Source of the DNA: Cytophagales bacterium WSM2-2
Lineage (GTDB): Bacteria; Bacteroidota; Bacteroidia; Cytophagales; Cyclobacteriaceae
NCBI GenBank assembly: GCA_015472025.1
Contig: BNHL01000001.1
Coordinates: 2,840,001-2,904,000 of the forward strand
DNA: 64,000 bases
Reading direction: 5' to 3'
Shown: positions 46,701 to 56,003 of the stretch, one piece after another
Layout: every line of letters starts with the position of its first letter
Position numbering within the stretch: position 1 is the stretch's first letter
The notes under the pieces: model-generated
The model's input: the letters and a program-made list of their open reading frames with translations, nothing else
The model's database searches: none
What the model was told of the DNA's origin: nothing
Translations under genes and position numbers: made by a program

Positions 46701-48575
46701 GAAAGAAGGATTTGCAGCACCATATGTTTTACTGGCATCATTGGCTGTTACTGTTAGTGTTGCAGGATTGATAGTCAATGTTCCCGAATTTATTGCACCT
46801 CCAGCGCCCGCACTTACGGTATAGTTTGGTCCAACGTTTCCACCGGCTGCATTGATGGTGTAAGTGCCCACAGGACTTGCTGCAGTTGCCGTTGTTGTCG
46901 GTGTGCTGAATGCAAGTGTGAAGGCCGATGCATCCTCTCCGTTAACAAATCCTGAATAAGAGTAACTGAAGGTTGGATTTGCAGCTCCGTAAATTTTTGA
47001 AGCATTGTTCACGTTTACAGTTATGGGAGCTTTATTGATTGTTAAAGTCCCGTTGGCATAAGAGAAAGTGTAATTGCTGGATGACCCTCCGGATGGCACG
47101 ATGTTGTAAGTGCCGACACCTGTTGCGGTCGTAGCCGAACACGTTGCAGTCGGTTGAGTGGTCAATGCAGAAGAAGTTTCACTATAGGCGAACCCGGAAT
47201 AGTTTACCGAGAAAGATGGGTTTGCAGCACCGTACGTTTTACTCGCATTGGCTCCTGTTACGGTTAAAGCTGCTTTCGAAATAGTAAGTGTTGCCGTTGT
47301 TGAGTTAGACAGGTAGTCGACATCAGCTGCCTGTTGTGCTTGCACTGTTACTGTTCCTGCACCTAAAATGGTTACAAGACCCGAGCTGGCATTGATCGAT
47401 GCATAGCTGCCTCCGGCTGTAATCGAGTAAGTGTATGAACCTGTAGATGCTGAAGAGGAAGTCATGCTGAATGATGAGTTACCGTAAGTCTTCGAAGCAT
47501 CAGCAAATGTTATGGCTGTTGTAACCCTGTCCCAACCGTGGCAGTTAGTTTTAGTGGAATTGGTAGTTGTGAAATTGGCACCACCGGTTGCTGTATTGGC
47601 TGTGATGTCAGCATAGTCTGCATTTACATTTCCGCTAGCTTTGGTGAGAGTATATGTACCGCCACCATACGGGCCGAGAACTACATGGCTTCCGGATGTT
47701 CCGTTGACTGTTAATGTTCCATTGATCGTTTGATTGCTGCCCGAACCAAACAGGCAGGTTACCCCCGGATTCACAGTCAAATTATTGAAAGTCTGGAATC
47801 CTAAAATGGCGTCATTCATACCGGAGTTACCTGTTTTCATGACATCATAGTAGGTCTTGTTCATACCAACAAAGTAGTTCACGAATTTCACCAGTGACGT
47901 TCCGGGATTAATCGTGAGTATCGTTCCACTATAGTTCATATTAAAATCATAGCACGTGATCGTTGAGCTACCCATGTTAAAAGTGGCATCACTATTAGCA
48001 ATCGCTACTGTATTTACAGTGATGTTGTGATTGTTCGTGTTGAAAACTCCGCCAATAGTTACTTTTCCGTAAGCAGTTGATGAGTAATAATTGTCATTCA
48101 GGGAAGAGGTACCCCCGCCATACATCAAAAGGTTGCAGTCCTTCATATCGTTCCCTGCCGTTGTCACAACTGATCCTAATACAGAAATATAGGAGGCATT
48201 CATTTTCATGTTCGGAACGAAAGTCAGATTTCCACCGACAAACATGCTGCCATAGCCGTAAAGCTCAGAGGTGGCGTTGGCGGTTCCGCTCCAGGTCATG
48301 CTTTTCATGGTGATTCCTTGTGAGCCGAAGTTGACCTGTCCGCTGGTCGATGCATCAATAAATACATCATCAGATCCGCCGGGATACGCTCCGCCAGCAT
48401 AGTAGTTGGTGTTTCCAATAGCCGGGCCGCTGGAAGAAGTGTTTGACCAGTTTCTGCCGTCAAACCAGTTGTTATCATACCTGGTTGAAAGCCAATAGTA
48501 GTTTGCCGCCTCAGACACAGTTGTTGTAATTCCAATGAGGAATGGAATGAGCAGAAGTAAATTTTTTGTTCTCAT
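43710..48575 (-). CDS. large MBG-repeat surface protein with T9SS type A sorting domain
   Basis: The 1621-residue protein has a signal peptide (MRTKNLLLLIPFLIGITTTV), about 350 residues of a G-, T- and N-rich right-handed beta-helix-like domain, then ten MBG-type modules of about 81-87 residues (DNA 44785-47272), two Ig-like modules starting QTITF, an ASH-like unit near residue 1430, and a C-terminal type A sorting domain (YPNPGKGIFFIEG, LNSGLYLIRVRDKGVVRVIK). T9SS export and surface anchoring are likely. The modules are nearly identical, so a repeat-prone locus is likely too. Confidence 0.93.
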   Translation of the reverse strand: MRTKNLLLLIPFLIGITTTVSEAANYYWLSTRYDNNWFDGRNWSNTSSSGPAIGNTNYYAGGAYPGGSDDVFIDASTSGQVNFGSQGITMKSMTWSGTANATSELYGYGSMFVGGNLTFVPNMKMNASYISVLGSVVTTAGNDMKDCNLLMYGGGTSSLNDNYYSSTAYGKVTIGGVFNTNNHNITVNTVAIANSDATFNMGSSTITCYDFNMNYSGTILTINPGTSLVKFVNYFVGMNKTYYDVMKTGNSGMNDAILGFQTFNNLTVNPGVTCLFGSGSNQTINGTLTVNGTSGSHVVLGPYGGGTYTLTKASGNVNADYADITANTATGGANFTTTNSTKTNCHGWDRVTTAITFADASKTYGNSSFSMTSSSASTGSYTYSITAGGSYASINASSGLVTILGAGTVTVQAQQAADVDYLSNSTTATLTISKAALTVTGANASKTYGAANPSFSVNYSGFAYSETSSALTTQPTATCSATTATGVGTYNIVPSGGSSSNYTFSYANGTLTINKAPITVNVNNASKIYGAANPTFSYSYSGFVNGEDASAFTLAFSTPTTTATAASPVGTYTINAAGGNVGPNYTVSAGAGGAINSGTLTINPATLTVTANDASKTYGAANPSFSVNYSGFVNGETAANLTTAPTATSSATTATVVGTASIVPSGGVSSNYNFSYVNGTLTINKAVLTATANNASKTYGAANPAFSVNYSGFVNSETSSVLTSQSTATSSATTASGAGTYNIVPSGGTAGNYSFTYVNGTLTVNKAPITVKVNDASRSYGAVDPAFSYSYSGFVNGDNASAFSIAFSSPVTTASANSPVGTYAINAAGGNVGPNYTVSAGGSITAGTLTVTTATLTVTANDASKTYGAVNPAFSVNYSGFKNGETASVLTTTPNATSSATTTTPVGTVSIVPSGGSATNYTLNYANGTLTINKAVLTATANNASKTYGAANPAFSVNYSGFVNGETSSVITSQSTASTSATTASGAGTYNIVPSGGTASNYSFAYVNGTLTVNKAPLTIKVADASRNYGAANPSFSYSFSGFVNGDDASAFSIAFSTPTTSATATSQVGTYTITPVGGNVGPNYSVNGFVGSGTLTVNPAALTVTANNASKIYGAANPAFSVNYSGFVNGETAANLTTAPTATSTATVSTSVGTVSIVPSGGAATNYSFNYVNGTLTINKATLTVTANDANRIYGAANPAFVVSYSGFVNGETAASLTSAPTATCAAIATTPAGTVNIIPSGGSSINYNFTFVNGTLTISKANQTITFNTLAPIGLNSPPVTLAATSSSGLPVSYSSSDNSIATINGNTLTVVAMGTCNITATQAGDGNYNSATPVVQPLIVKQGQTITFAALPVKSVSDVPFTLSATASSGLAVTYASSNLQVATINGNTVTIVGIGTTNITASQSGNGPFAPALDVVQPLTVVSKIISLSGTSVVADTLNMGTQIIMGLNATKKFTITNSGTGTLNLSAINYPSGFSGDKSSGSIAAGGSLDINVTFTPGAVGKITGAITFTSDASSGYNHIIAKATVVAVTAIEASASSFSVYPNPGKGIFFIEGVDAGNPENTSAEIIDATGRSHGKFNLTAYRNNTLSLDITSLNSGLYLIRVRDKGVVRVIKND
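44785..47272 (-). repeat. MBG module array with a three-module higher-order repeat
   Basis: Ten modules are read on the minus strand. Two types alternate: type X (SVNYSGF core, ending SIVPSGG or NIVPSGG) and type Y (SYSYSGF core, with DASAF and NVGPNY). The order is X Y X, X Y X, X Y X, X. Y modules fall at 2, 5 and 8. Neighbouring modules are about 240-267 bases apart, and matching positions in successive triplets about 744-750 bases apart. Confidence 0.8.
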
Positions 48576-48777
48576 GTTTTGGGAATTGTTAGGGTCACGA
48601 TGGTTTTGTCCACCGTGTTGGGATAAGTTTTGTTCGGCAAAGTAAACGGGGGATATCCCGCGGTTAGTGGGAAGAATGATTCAGAAGCCGGTTTTGACTA
48701 GCAAGCAGCTGTTTGGGTGAGTGAGCAATTCGGCATTGCACTCGTCTTAATAAGGAAAATCTCAGGATTTGACTTCT

Positions 48778-49521
48778 CTAGAGGAAATGCAACCTTCTCT
48801 CGAGTTCTTCTTTGGCCTGTCGGCCTACGGGTACTTCTGCATTGCCCTGCAAGACCAAAGTGCCTCCTTCGTGTTTGAGGTATTTGATCACTTTCTCCAG
48901 ATTTACGAGGTGAGACTTATGAACCCGCAGAAAATTGTGAACCTTCAACGATTCCTCCACTTCCTTAAGTATGCGTGAGATCACATACTTTTTGTCATTG
49001 GTGAATATCATCGTGTAGTTGTCGGAGGCTTCGCAGCGGATGATATCCTTCACTTCTATGAAAATCATTCCGTTAAGAGAAGGAAGCCCAACCTTCGGCT
49101 GAGCTGAAAAACTCATTATTTTCTGCAGGAGATCTTGCTGCGTAAGGACCTCGCCCGCAGTTTTTGTTTTTTCCAATCGGGTTATAGTACGCTCTAATTC
49201 TTCTCGCTGCACAGGTTTGAGCAAGTAGTCCAGGGCGTTTACTTTAAAAGCCTGCACGGCATGCTGACTATAGGCTGTTACAAAAACAATTGCAGCTGAA
49301 AGGGGATTTACTTTTTCAATTAATTCAAAGCCAGACTCATTCGGCATCTCGATATCGAGGAAAACAACATCCGGAGAATGAGTTTGTATAGCCCGGACTC
49401 CTTCGTCCACATTTTGGCACAGCGCTACCACCTTGATACGCTGGGAGAAAGAACTGCTGAGAAGAGTCTCCAGCATCTCTCTTCCACTACGCTCATCGTC
49501 AACAATGATTGCCTTAAGCAT
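48778..49521 (-). CDS. LytTR-type response regulator
   Basis: The 247-residue protein is an AlgR/LytR-type regulator. A receiver domain fills residues 1-120, with IVDDE acidic pocket, the phosphorylation Asp in VVFLDIEMP (about residue 54), and Lys in LLKPVQ. A LytTR DNA-binding domain occupies about 145-247 (FIEVKDIIRCEASDNYT, RVHKSHLVNL). The start is ATG 49521, so it overlaps the end of the upstream sensor gene by 8 bases, indicating translational coupling. Its target genes are unknown. Confidence 0.93.
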   Translation of the reverse strand: MLKAIIVDDERSGREMLETLLSSSFSQRIKVVALCQNVDEGVRAIQTHSPDVVFLDIEMPNESGFELIEKVNPLSAAIVFVTAYSQHAVQAFKVNALDYLLKPVQREELERTITRLEKTKTAGEVLTQQDLLQKIMSFSAQPKVGLPSLNGMIFIEVKDIIRCEASDNYTMIFTNDKKYVISRILKEVEESLKVHNFLRVHKSHLVNLEKVIKYLKHEGGTLVLQGNAEVPVGRQAKEELERRLHFL

Positions 49522-51595
49522 ATGCAAACAGAATTTTTACCAAAGTCCCGACCGCTTTACCGTTGTCATTCAGATCAAAGATATTGATTTCTGATTTTCC
49601 ATTTAAGAATTTATTCATGGCCTGCAAACGCTCAGAAGTATATTGCATTCCCTTGGAGGCGAATAGTTTACTTTTTCTTGTAGCAACTTTCATTGCTTCC
49701 ACCCGGCCTATTCCGTTATCCTGCACTTCGCAGAGGAGGGATCCATTCTGCTGCGAAAATGAAACGACCAGTTTTCGGTCACCCTGTTTTGGCATCAGCC
49801 CGTGGAGAATGGCATTTTCAATGTAGGGTTGAACCACCATGGGCGGAACTTCTAATGCAGTTGGATCAGGGACAACAGTTTCAATTTTAAATTCAAAAGA
49901 ATCATCAAATCGCAGCGACTCCAGCTCCACATACAATTTCAGAATTTCAATTTCCTCCGATAGCGGTATCAAATTCTTTTCTGAGTTGTCCATTATCTTT
50001 CGAAGTAGTAATCCGAATTTGGCCAGGTAATCAAATGCCTTGGCGGATTCTACTTTCATAATTAAAAACTGAATCGAGTTAAGCGAATTGAAAATAAAAT
50101 GCGGATTGATCTGTGCCCGGAGCGCGCGAGCTTTCAGGATTTCTTCTGTCTGTTTTTGAAGTTTCCTGTTTAGTGATGCTTTTGTTGTGACGCTATAGTA
50201 GACGATACCAAAAAAAATGCAAAGACCGGCTACCAGGCCGATCAGACCATAACGGAAGTTTTGCTCGGCAGCGAACGCAACTTTTTTCAAGGCCGCATCC
50301 TTTTCAAGGAGATTGATTTCAGATTGTTTTTTATCCAGCTCGTACTTCTTCTCTAATTCATAAAATTGCTCCAGTTTCTTTTTGCCAAAAACGCTGTCTC
50401 TGTAATTGGTGTATTTGAAATAATATTCGTACCCGTTTTTGTAATCCTTCATCCGGATGAAAATCTCCGAAAGGTTTTTGAATGCCAGTTCAATTTGTTC
50501 GGGAATTTGATATTCGTTCGCAATTTTTAATGCGTTGCGAGCAGCAACCAGCGCGTGGTTGATGTCACCTAATTTTGAATAAACCCCCGCCAAATTATTG
50601 TAAGCGATGGACTGCCCTTCGTTGTTTTCACTTTGAATTGCAATTTGCAGCGCTTCATTCAAAAGAGCCAATGACTCTTTCCATTCACCTTTTTTTATTT
50701 TCAGGTTTCCCAATTCATTAGTCACTGCAACCAATCCTCTTTTGTAGTCTGCTTTGCTCAACAAGAGCTTTGCTTCGTTGAGTGCTTTTTCTGACTTTGC
50801 CAATTCCCCCATTTGTTCGTAGGCATTACCCAAATTAGAAAGTGTGATGCCCAACCCGACAAAGTCTTCAGGTGGTGCTATCGCTACGGCTCTCGTGTAG
50901 TAAGAGACGGCCTCCGGATATTTTTCCATTTTCTCGTACACAATTCCAATGTTGGCCAACACCATTTTTATGGGTGCATTTCCGGCACGATTAGATTCAT
51001 AGATTTTAAGCGATTTTAAATAGTAGTCGAGGGAGGTAAGATAATTTCCATGCTTGCGATAGCTCTGCCCAAAATTGTTTAGAGTTTCAGCAATGCTTTC
51101 CCAATCGCTGATTTCCTGATAGAGCGTCAACGCGCTGTCGTAGCATGAGAGCGCTTCTTCTTTTTTCCCAATATCATCCCAGGTCAACCCTGTATTATTG
51201 TACCCGTTGGCCATCCATCGCTTGTCATTTATTTTTCGATAGTGTAAAATGGATGATCGGAACTGCGTGATTGCTGCAGCTGCTTTCCCATGATCCTTCA
51301 TCAGCAAGCCCTTTAAATTAAGTGCTTTCGCTATCCCTTTATCAAAATGTGCATTGGTGGATAGTTCTTTCGCTTTATCAGCAAAAAGAACTGAGCTGTC
51401 CGGGTTGCTGAATCGAAGCATTCTCCCGACAGACAAAGCGGTCAAGGACCTTGTAGTATCCGCCAGTTTTTCGTTTGCAAACTGACTTAGCAAGCTGTCT
51501 TTTCGGGATAGCTTTTGTGCTTTTGTGGGTGCGATACAAACCAGGAGAAAAAAGACCAACCATAGAGATCTGGATGTTACCCGAGTTTTATTCAT
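49514..51595 (-). CDS. TPR-containing LytS-family sensor histidine kinase
   Basis: The product (about 693 residues from ATG 51595) has a signal peptide, seven or so TPR repeats to about residue 400, a coiled coil, one transmembrane helix near 465 (YGLIGLVAGLCIFFGIVYY), and a His_kinase (PF06580) core: the LRAQINPHFIFNSLNSIQF motif with the phospho-His near 501, VQPYIENAILHGL near 588 and the CEVQDNGIG ATP-binding motif near 627. The TPR part is periplasmic and probably senses protein partners. It is immediately followed by its response regulator. A paralogue lies just upstream. Confidence 0.93.
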   Translation of the reverse strand: MNKTRVTSRSLWLVFFLLVCIAPTKAQKLSRKDSLLSQFANEKLADTTRSLTALSVGRMLRFSNPDSSVLFADKAKELSTNAHFDKGIAKALNLKGLLMKDHGKAAAAITQFRSSILHYRKINDKRWMANGYNNTGLTWDDIGKKEEALSCYDSALTLYQEISDWESIAETLNNFGQSYRKHGNYLTSLDYYLKSLKIYESNRAGNAPIKMVLANIGIVYEKMEKYPEAVSYYTRAVAIAPPEDFVGLGITLSNLGNAYEQMGELAKSEKALNEAKLLLSKADYKRGLVAVTNELGNLKIKKGEWKESLALLNEALQIAIQSENNEGQSIAYNNLAGVYSKLGDINHALVAARNALKIANEYQIPEQIELAFKNLSEIFIRMKDYKNGYEYYFKYTNYRDSVFGKKKLEQFYELEKKYELDKKQSEINLLEKDAALKKVAFAAEQNFRYGLIGLVAGLCIFFGIVYYSVTTKASLNRKLQKQTEEILKARALRAQINPHFIFNSLNSIQFLIMKVESAKAFDYLAKFGLLLRKIMDNSEKNLIPLSEEIEILKLYVELESLRFDDSFEFKIETVVPDPTALEVPPMVVQPYIENAILHGLMPKQGDRKLVVSFSQQNGSLLCEVQDNGIGRVEAMKVATRKSKLFASKGMQYTSERLQAMNKFLNGKSEINIFDLNDNGKAVGTLVKILFAYA

Positions 51596-51711
51596 AAAGA
51601 ATGCCCTCCTAAGCAAAAGTCAGTAATTTTTTCCTTTCGAGGTCGTGAACTCCCCCAATCATGTTATGCTGGTATCGTCTTCAATCCATGAAATTTACGT
51701 TGCCTCTATAA

Positions 51712-53667
51712 TTAAGCGTATGCAAACATAATTTTAACCAGCGTACCGGTTGCCTTACCATTGTCATTCAAATCAAAAATGTTAATCTCTGATTTTCCAT
51801 TTAAGAATTTATTCATGGCTTGCAGTCGTTCAGAGGTATACTGCATTCCTTTGGAAGCGAATATTTTATTTTTTCGCCTGGTTATTTCCATGGCTTCTGC
51901 ACGACCAATGCCGTTGTCCCGGACTTCACAAAGCAAAGAGCCGTTCTGTTCTAAGAAAGTAATGATTAGCTTTCGTTCACCCTGTTTCGGCATCAATCCA
52001 TGCAGGATGGCATTTTCAATATAGGGTTGGATCACCATCGGGGGTATTTCGAGTCGTGTCTCGTCCTCAACCAATGATTCAATTTTATATTCAAATGAAT
52101 CTTCAAAGCGAAGTGACTCCAGTTCTACATAAAGTTTAAGAATTTCAATTTCATCTGATAGCGATATCAAATCTCTTTCCGAGTTGTCCATTATCTTTCT
52201 TAGTAGCAAACCAAATTTGGCCAGGTAATCAAATGCCTTGGTGGATTCTACTTTCATGATTAAAAATTGAATCGAATTCAGCGAATTGAAAATGAAATGC
52301 GGGTTCATTTGCGCACGAAGCGCCTGGGCCCGTAGTATTTCCTCTCTTTGCTTTTGAAGTTTTTTGCTCAAAGACGCCTTCGTAGTAAAACTGTAGTAGA
52401 CGATGCCTATAAAAACACAAAGCCCCGCAACAATGCCGATTAATCCGTACCTGAGTATTTTTTCTTCTTTCAGAGCTGATTTTTTTAATGCTGCATCTTT
52501 CTCAAGCAAACTGATTTCAGATTCTTTCTTGTTGAGCTCGTATGAATTTTGAATGTCACGGATCTTTTTGTTGAGATCAGCACTTTTCAAACTATCGCTC
52601 AGGTCCAATGCTTTTTCCAGGAAACTAATGGCAAGGGATTGTTGTCCAAGTTCTTTGTACTCTGAAGCTAAGGCTCTGTAGTTTAGCAGAATGTTTTCTT
52701 TGTTATTAAATTTTTTAGACAAGGCGAGGCTTTCCTTGGAGAGAGGTAATGCTTTTGCAGGTTGATGTAATCGCAGATAAACGTCAGCAAGATTGAGAAG
52801 AGCGAGCTCTATATATTCGTTGCTCTTTAAATCCTGAGCCAGTTGCAAACTTTGTTTCAGGTTTTTTTCGGCCAGGGTGAACTCCTTCAGATTCAGGTAA
52901 CAAAGTCCAATGTTTCCCAGGCAATTGGCAATGAATACTTTGTTGCCCAATTCCTTGTTTAAGGCCATCGATTTTAAGAAATAATCTATCGCTTCATTAT
53001 ATTTCTTTTGATCGATAAGGACCGTCCCCATGTTGTTATTGATATTCGCTCTCACCAGCCGGGAGTCTTTAAGTGAATCACTGAGTTGCAGCGCCTGTTT
53101 ATAATAGTTAATGGCGTTGTCGTAGTCTCCTTGTTTTTTCCACAGGATACCGATATTGGCCAGCACTTTAACCTGGCCTACATAGTTTCTTGATTTCTCT
53201 TCCAGCTCCAATGCTTTCAAATAGGAGTCTAACGCAGCGAAATAATTTCCCTGATATTGGTAAGCGAGTGCAAGGCTATTCAGTGCATTGGCATGTTGAG
53301 TGTCGAAGCGATTTAATTGAGCGAAGGCCAACGCTTTTTTTTGATACTCCTGGGCTGTCGGGTAATCACCTTTAAAAAAATAAGCAGTGCCAATGAAATT
53401 CAGAGCTGTGGCAATTCCTTTTTGATAAGAAATTTTTTCAGCAAGGTCATAGGCCTCCTTACTGAAAAGGACAGCAGAATCAGGAACAGCCAACCGGTAT
53501 GCCCGGCTCAGGCTAATCAGCATTTTTACAAAGGAAGAATCCCTGGGAGCTGCGCTTGAGTAGACTTTAAGCAAACTATCGCGTTCAGATAGCTTTTGCG
53601 CACAGACCACACTATTAATAAATATGGCAAACAGCAGTACTGGAAAAAGCCTGCACATTAGTTTCAT
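51712..53667 (-). CDS. second TPR-containing sensor histidine kinase (paralogue)
   Basis: The 651-residue product has the same plan as its neighbour: a signal peptide (MKLMCRLFPVLLFAIFINSV), TPR repeats to about residue 370, a transmembrane helix near 415, the LRAQMNPHFIFNSLNSIQF motif near 454, QPYIENAILHGLMPKQGER near 546, and CEVRDNGIG near 588. The last 200 residues are very close to those of the neighbouring kinase, while the TPR parts differ. It has no response regulator of its own here. The kinase at 49514 starts about 117 bases downstream, so the pair may share the regulator at 48778. Confidence 0.92.
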   Translation of the reverse strand: MKLMCRLFPVLLFAIFINSVVCAQKLSERDSLLKVYSSAAPRDSSFVKMLISLSRAYRLAVPDSAVLFSKEAYDLAEKISYQKGIATALNFIGTAYFFKGDYPTAQEYQKKALAFAQLNRFDTQHANALNSLALAYQYQGNYFAALDSYLKALELEEKSRNYVGQVKVLANIGILWKKQGDYDNAINYYKQALQLSDSLKDSRLVRANINNNMGTVLIDQKKYNEAIDYFLKSMALNKELGNKVFIANCLGNIGLCYLNLKEFTLAEKNLKQSLQLAQDLKSNEYIELALLNLADVYLRLHQPAKALPLSKESLALSKKFNNKENILLNYRALASEYKELGQQSLAISFLEKALDLSDSLKSADLNKKIRDIQNSYELNKKESEISLLEKDAALKKSALKEEKILRYGLIGIVAGLCVFIGIVYYSFTTKASLSKKLQKQREEILRAQALRAQMNPHFIFNSLNSIQFLIMKVESTKAFDYLAKFGLLLRKIMDNSERDLISLSDEIEILKLYVELESLRFEDSFEYKIESLVEDETRLEIPPMVIQPYIENAILHGLMPKQGERKLIITFLEQNGSLLCEVRDNGIGRAEAMEITRRKNKIFASKGMQYTSERLQAMNKFLNGKSEINIFDLNDNGKATGTLVKIMFAYA

Positions 53668-53736
53668 CGTGGGGGATCAGGGAAAGTAAAATTAAGAAGA
53701 ATTCAACGATGAGGCAGCAGTTAAATCATTAACTCT

Positions 53737-53774
53737 ATAAAAACAAAACTGCCGGACATGAGCCCGGCAGTTTT
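53737..53774 (-). terminator. rho-independent terminator of dnaK
   Basis: AAAACTGCCGG (53745-53755) pairs with CCGGCAGTTTT (53764-53774). On the minus strand TTTTGTTTTTATAG follows. It lies about 25 bases beyond the dnaK stop, ending that transcript. Confidence 0.85.
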
Positions 53775-53797
53775 AAGACCTACGATTTTTTTATTGT

Positions 53798-55711
53798 TTA
53801 CTTCTTTACCTCTTCATAATCGACATCCTGTGCATCGTTGCTTCCGGAATTTCCACTGTTTGAAGAATTTCCTTCGTTAGCTCCGGGTTGCGCGCCAGGC
53901 TGTCCGGCTGCAGCGTACATCTCCTGAGAGGCAGTCTGCCATGCAGCATTGAGTGTATTTATCGCATTTTCAATCGCCGCAACATCTTTGCCGGCATGTG
54001 CAGCTTTCAGTTTTTCCAAGGCTTCGTTGACAGCAGCTTTATTTCCATCAGAAAGCTTGTCTCCGAATTCTTTCAACTGTTTTTCGGTCTGGAAAATCAA
54101 TGAGTCAGCCTGGTTAATTTTCTCGATACGCTCCTTCACTTTCTTGTCTTCCTCAGCGTGAAGTTGAGCTTCTTGTTTCATTTTCTGAATCTCTGCATCT
54201 GTCAAACCACTGGAGGCTTCGATACGGATTTTTTGTTCCTTACCTGTACCCTGATCTTTTGCAGACACGTGAAGAATACCATTCGCATCGATATCAAAAG
54301 TTACTTCAATTTTGGGTACCCCGCGCTGAGCCGGAGCAATTCCATCCAAATGGAATCGACCAATCGTGCGGTTGTGTTTAGCTTCGGCACGCTCACCTTG
54401 TAAAACATGTATCTCAACAGAAGGCTGGTTATCGACCGCAGTTGAAAAAATCTCTTTTTTCTCTGTCGGAATGGTTTTGTTCGCTTCAACCATCACCGTC
54501 ATCACACCACCCATCGTTTCAATACCCAGTGAAAGTGGAGTAACATCCAATAACACTACGTCTTTAATCTCACCGGTTAATACCGCGCCTTGAATAGCAG
54601 CGCCTACAGCTACCACTTCATCGGGGTTCACACCTTTCGATGGCTTCTTGCCAAAGAATTTTTCTACTTCCTCCTGAATGCGAGGAATACGGGTTGATCC
54701 ACCCACCAGGATCACTTCATCAATTTGAGAGACACTGACGCCAGCATCTTTCACAGCCTTACGGCATGGTTCCAGCGTTCTTTGAATCAAATCGTCACAC
54801 AGCTGTTCGAATTTCGCGCGTGACAATTTTTTTACCAAGTGTTCAGGCACTCCATCGATAGAAGTAATGTAAGGCAAGTTGATCTCTGTCTCGGATCCAC
54901 TGGATAATTCAATCTTTGCTTTTTCTGACGCCTCTTTCAAACGCTGCAATGCCATCGGGTCTTTGCGCAAATCAATATTTCTTTCTGCTTTGAATTCATC
55001 TGCCAGCCAGTTCATGACGCGCATGTCAAAGTCGTCACCACCCAGGTGTACATCACCATTGGTTGACAATACTTGAAACACTCCCTCTCCAAGATCCAGT
55101 ATTGAAATGTCGAAAGTACCGCCCCCCAGGTCATACACAGCAATCTTCATATCCTTGCTTGACTTGTCAAGACCATAAGCTAACGCTGCAGCAGTAGGCT
55201 CGTTGATGATACGTTTCACATCAAGGCCTGCAATCTGCCCGGCTTCTTTCGTAGCCTGGCGCTCAGAGTCGTTGAAGTAAGCAGGTACAGTAATCACAGC
55301 CTCAGTCACTGTCGTTCCAAGGTAGTCTTCGGCAGTGCTCTTCATTTTCTGCAGAATCATTGCAGAAAGTTCCTGTGGTGTGTAAAGACGATCACCTATG
55401 CGCACGCGCACAGTGTCATTGCTGCCGCTTTCTACCTGGTAGCTCACCATCTTCTTTTCACCGCTCACTTCACCGAAATTTTTTCCCATGAAGCGCTTGA
55501 TAGAAGAGATCGTATTTTTTGGATTGGTGATGGCCTGGCGCTTGGCAGCATCTCCTACTTTGCGCTCACCTTTACCATTATCTAAAAAACCAATGATCGA
55601 TGGCGTAGTTCTCCGGCCCTCGCTGTTGGCAATCACCACCGGCTCGTTACCCTCCATTACGGCTACGCACGAGTTGGTTGTTCCCAAGTCAATTCCAATT
55701 ATTTTTCCCAT
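53798..55711 (-). CDS. dnaK: molecular chaperone DnaK (Hsp70)
   Basis: The 637-residue protein is a full-length Hsp70, which folds and protects proteins using ATP. It starts [21 protein letters not shown] with the phosphate-1 motif, has the [21 protein letters not shown] region, the [19 protein letters not shown] and [12 protein letters not shown] motifs of the ATPase domain, the linker [15 protein letters not shown], a lid-rich C-terminal domain, and an Asn/Ser/Gly-rich tail ending DVDYEEVKK. It stands alone without dnaJ or grpE. Upstream, on the minus strand, a TGCCA-N3-TGTCA element lies at 55796-55808. Confidence 0.98.
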   Translation of the reverse strand: MGKIIGIDLGTTNSCVAVMEGNEPVVIANSEGRRTTPSIIGFLDNGKGERKVGDAAKRQAITNPKNTISSIKRFMGKNFGEVSGEKKMVSYQVESGSNDTVRVRIGDRLYTPQELSAMILQKMKSTAEDYLGTTVTEAVITVPAYFNDSERQATKEAGQIAGLDVKRIINEPTAAALAYGLDKSSKDMKIAVYDLGGGTFDISILDLGEGVFQVLSTNGDVHLGGDDFDMRVMNWLADEFKAERNIDLRKDPMALQRLKEASEKAKIELSSGSETEINLPYITSIDGVPEHLVKKLSRAKFEQLCDDLIQRTLEPCRKAVKDAGVSVSQIDEVILVGGSTRIPRIQEEVEKFFGKKPSKGVNPDEVVAVGAAIQGAVLTGEIKDVVLLDVTPLSLGIETMGGVMTVMVEANKTIPTEKKEIFSTAVDNQPSVEIHVLQGERAEAKHNRTIGRFHLDGIAPAQRGVPKIEVTFDIDANGILHVSAKDQGTGKEQKIRIEASSGLTDAEIQKMKQEAQLHAEEDKKVKERIEKINQADSLIFQTEKQLKEFGDKLSDGNKAAVNEALEKLKAAHAGKDVAAIENAINTLNAAWQTASQEMYAAAGQPGAQPGANEGNSSNSGNSGSNDAQDVDYEEVKK

Positions 55712-55795
55712 GATATTTTAGAGTTTTCGGTTGCTTTTTTAAGTCACAGCAGGGATGTCAATCCTTATGCCATCAGGCTCCGATACCTTAAAAAA

Positions 55796-55808
55796 TGACA
55801 TAGTGGCA
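55796..55808 (-). promoter_or_regulatory. candidate regulatory element upstream of dnaK
   Basis: On the minus strand TGCCA-CTA-TGTCA lies about 85-97 bases before the dnaK start. Spaced TGNCA half-sites have been noticed near heat-shock genes in this phylum; I recall this only loosely. No other part of a promoter could be fixed. Confidence 0.25.
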
Positions 55809-55892
55809 GAGTGGATCGAGAATTATAAAGGTGATTCAGGCAAGTTGGGCGCTTTGCCACGATAACCCGACTTTCAATCTTATAACCTTTTA

Positions 55893-56003
55893 GAGGGCGT
55901 GCCCATCGTTCGTTCCTCACTCAGGTCGGGCTGTCGGCAGTCGCCAGTCCAGCGCGCAAGTGCCATTTCGGGCTCCACAATGCCTCCATCCCTCACGCGG
56001 GTT
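55893..56003. repeat. REP-like intergenic element
   Basis: This 111-base GC-rich stretch contains GGGCGTGCCC, a GTCGGGCTGTCGGCAG core and ATCCCTCACGCGGG near the end. The elements match my memory of repetitive extragenic elements of Bacteroidota, which are mobilised by RAYT transposases. The GC content is clearly above that of the surrounding intergenic DNA. It stands between dnaK and the DUF4386 gene. Bases 55712-55892 hold only the possible dnaK regulatory region; bases 56004-56131 show nothing. Confidence 0.6.

Noticed and set aside
44785-47272. Regular repeat spacing that could suggest a CRISPR array
   Set aside because: The units are about 240-267 bases, in frame, and encode MBG modules. 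CRISPR repeats are 20-50 bases with unique spacers of similar length, and no cas genes are present.
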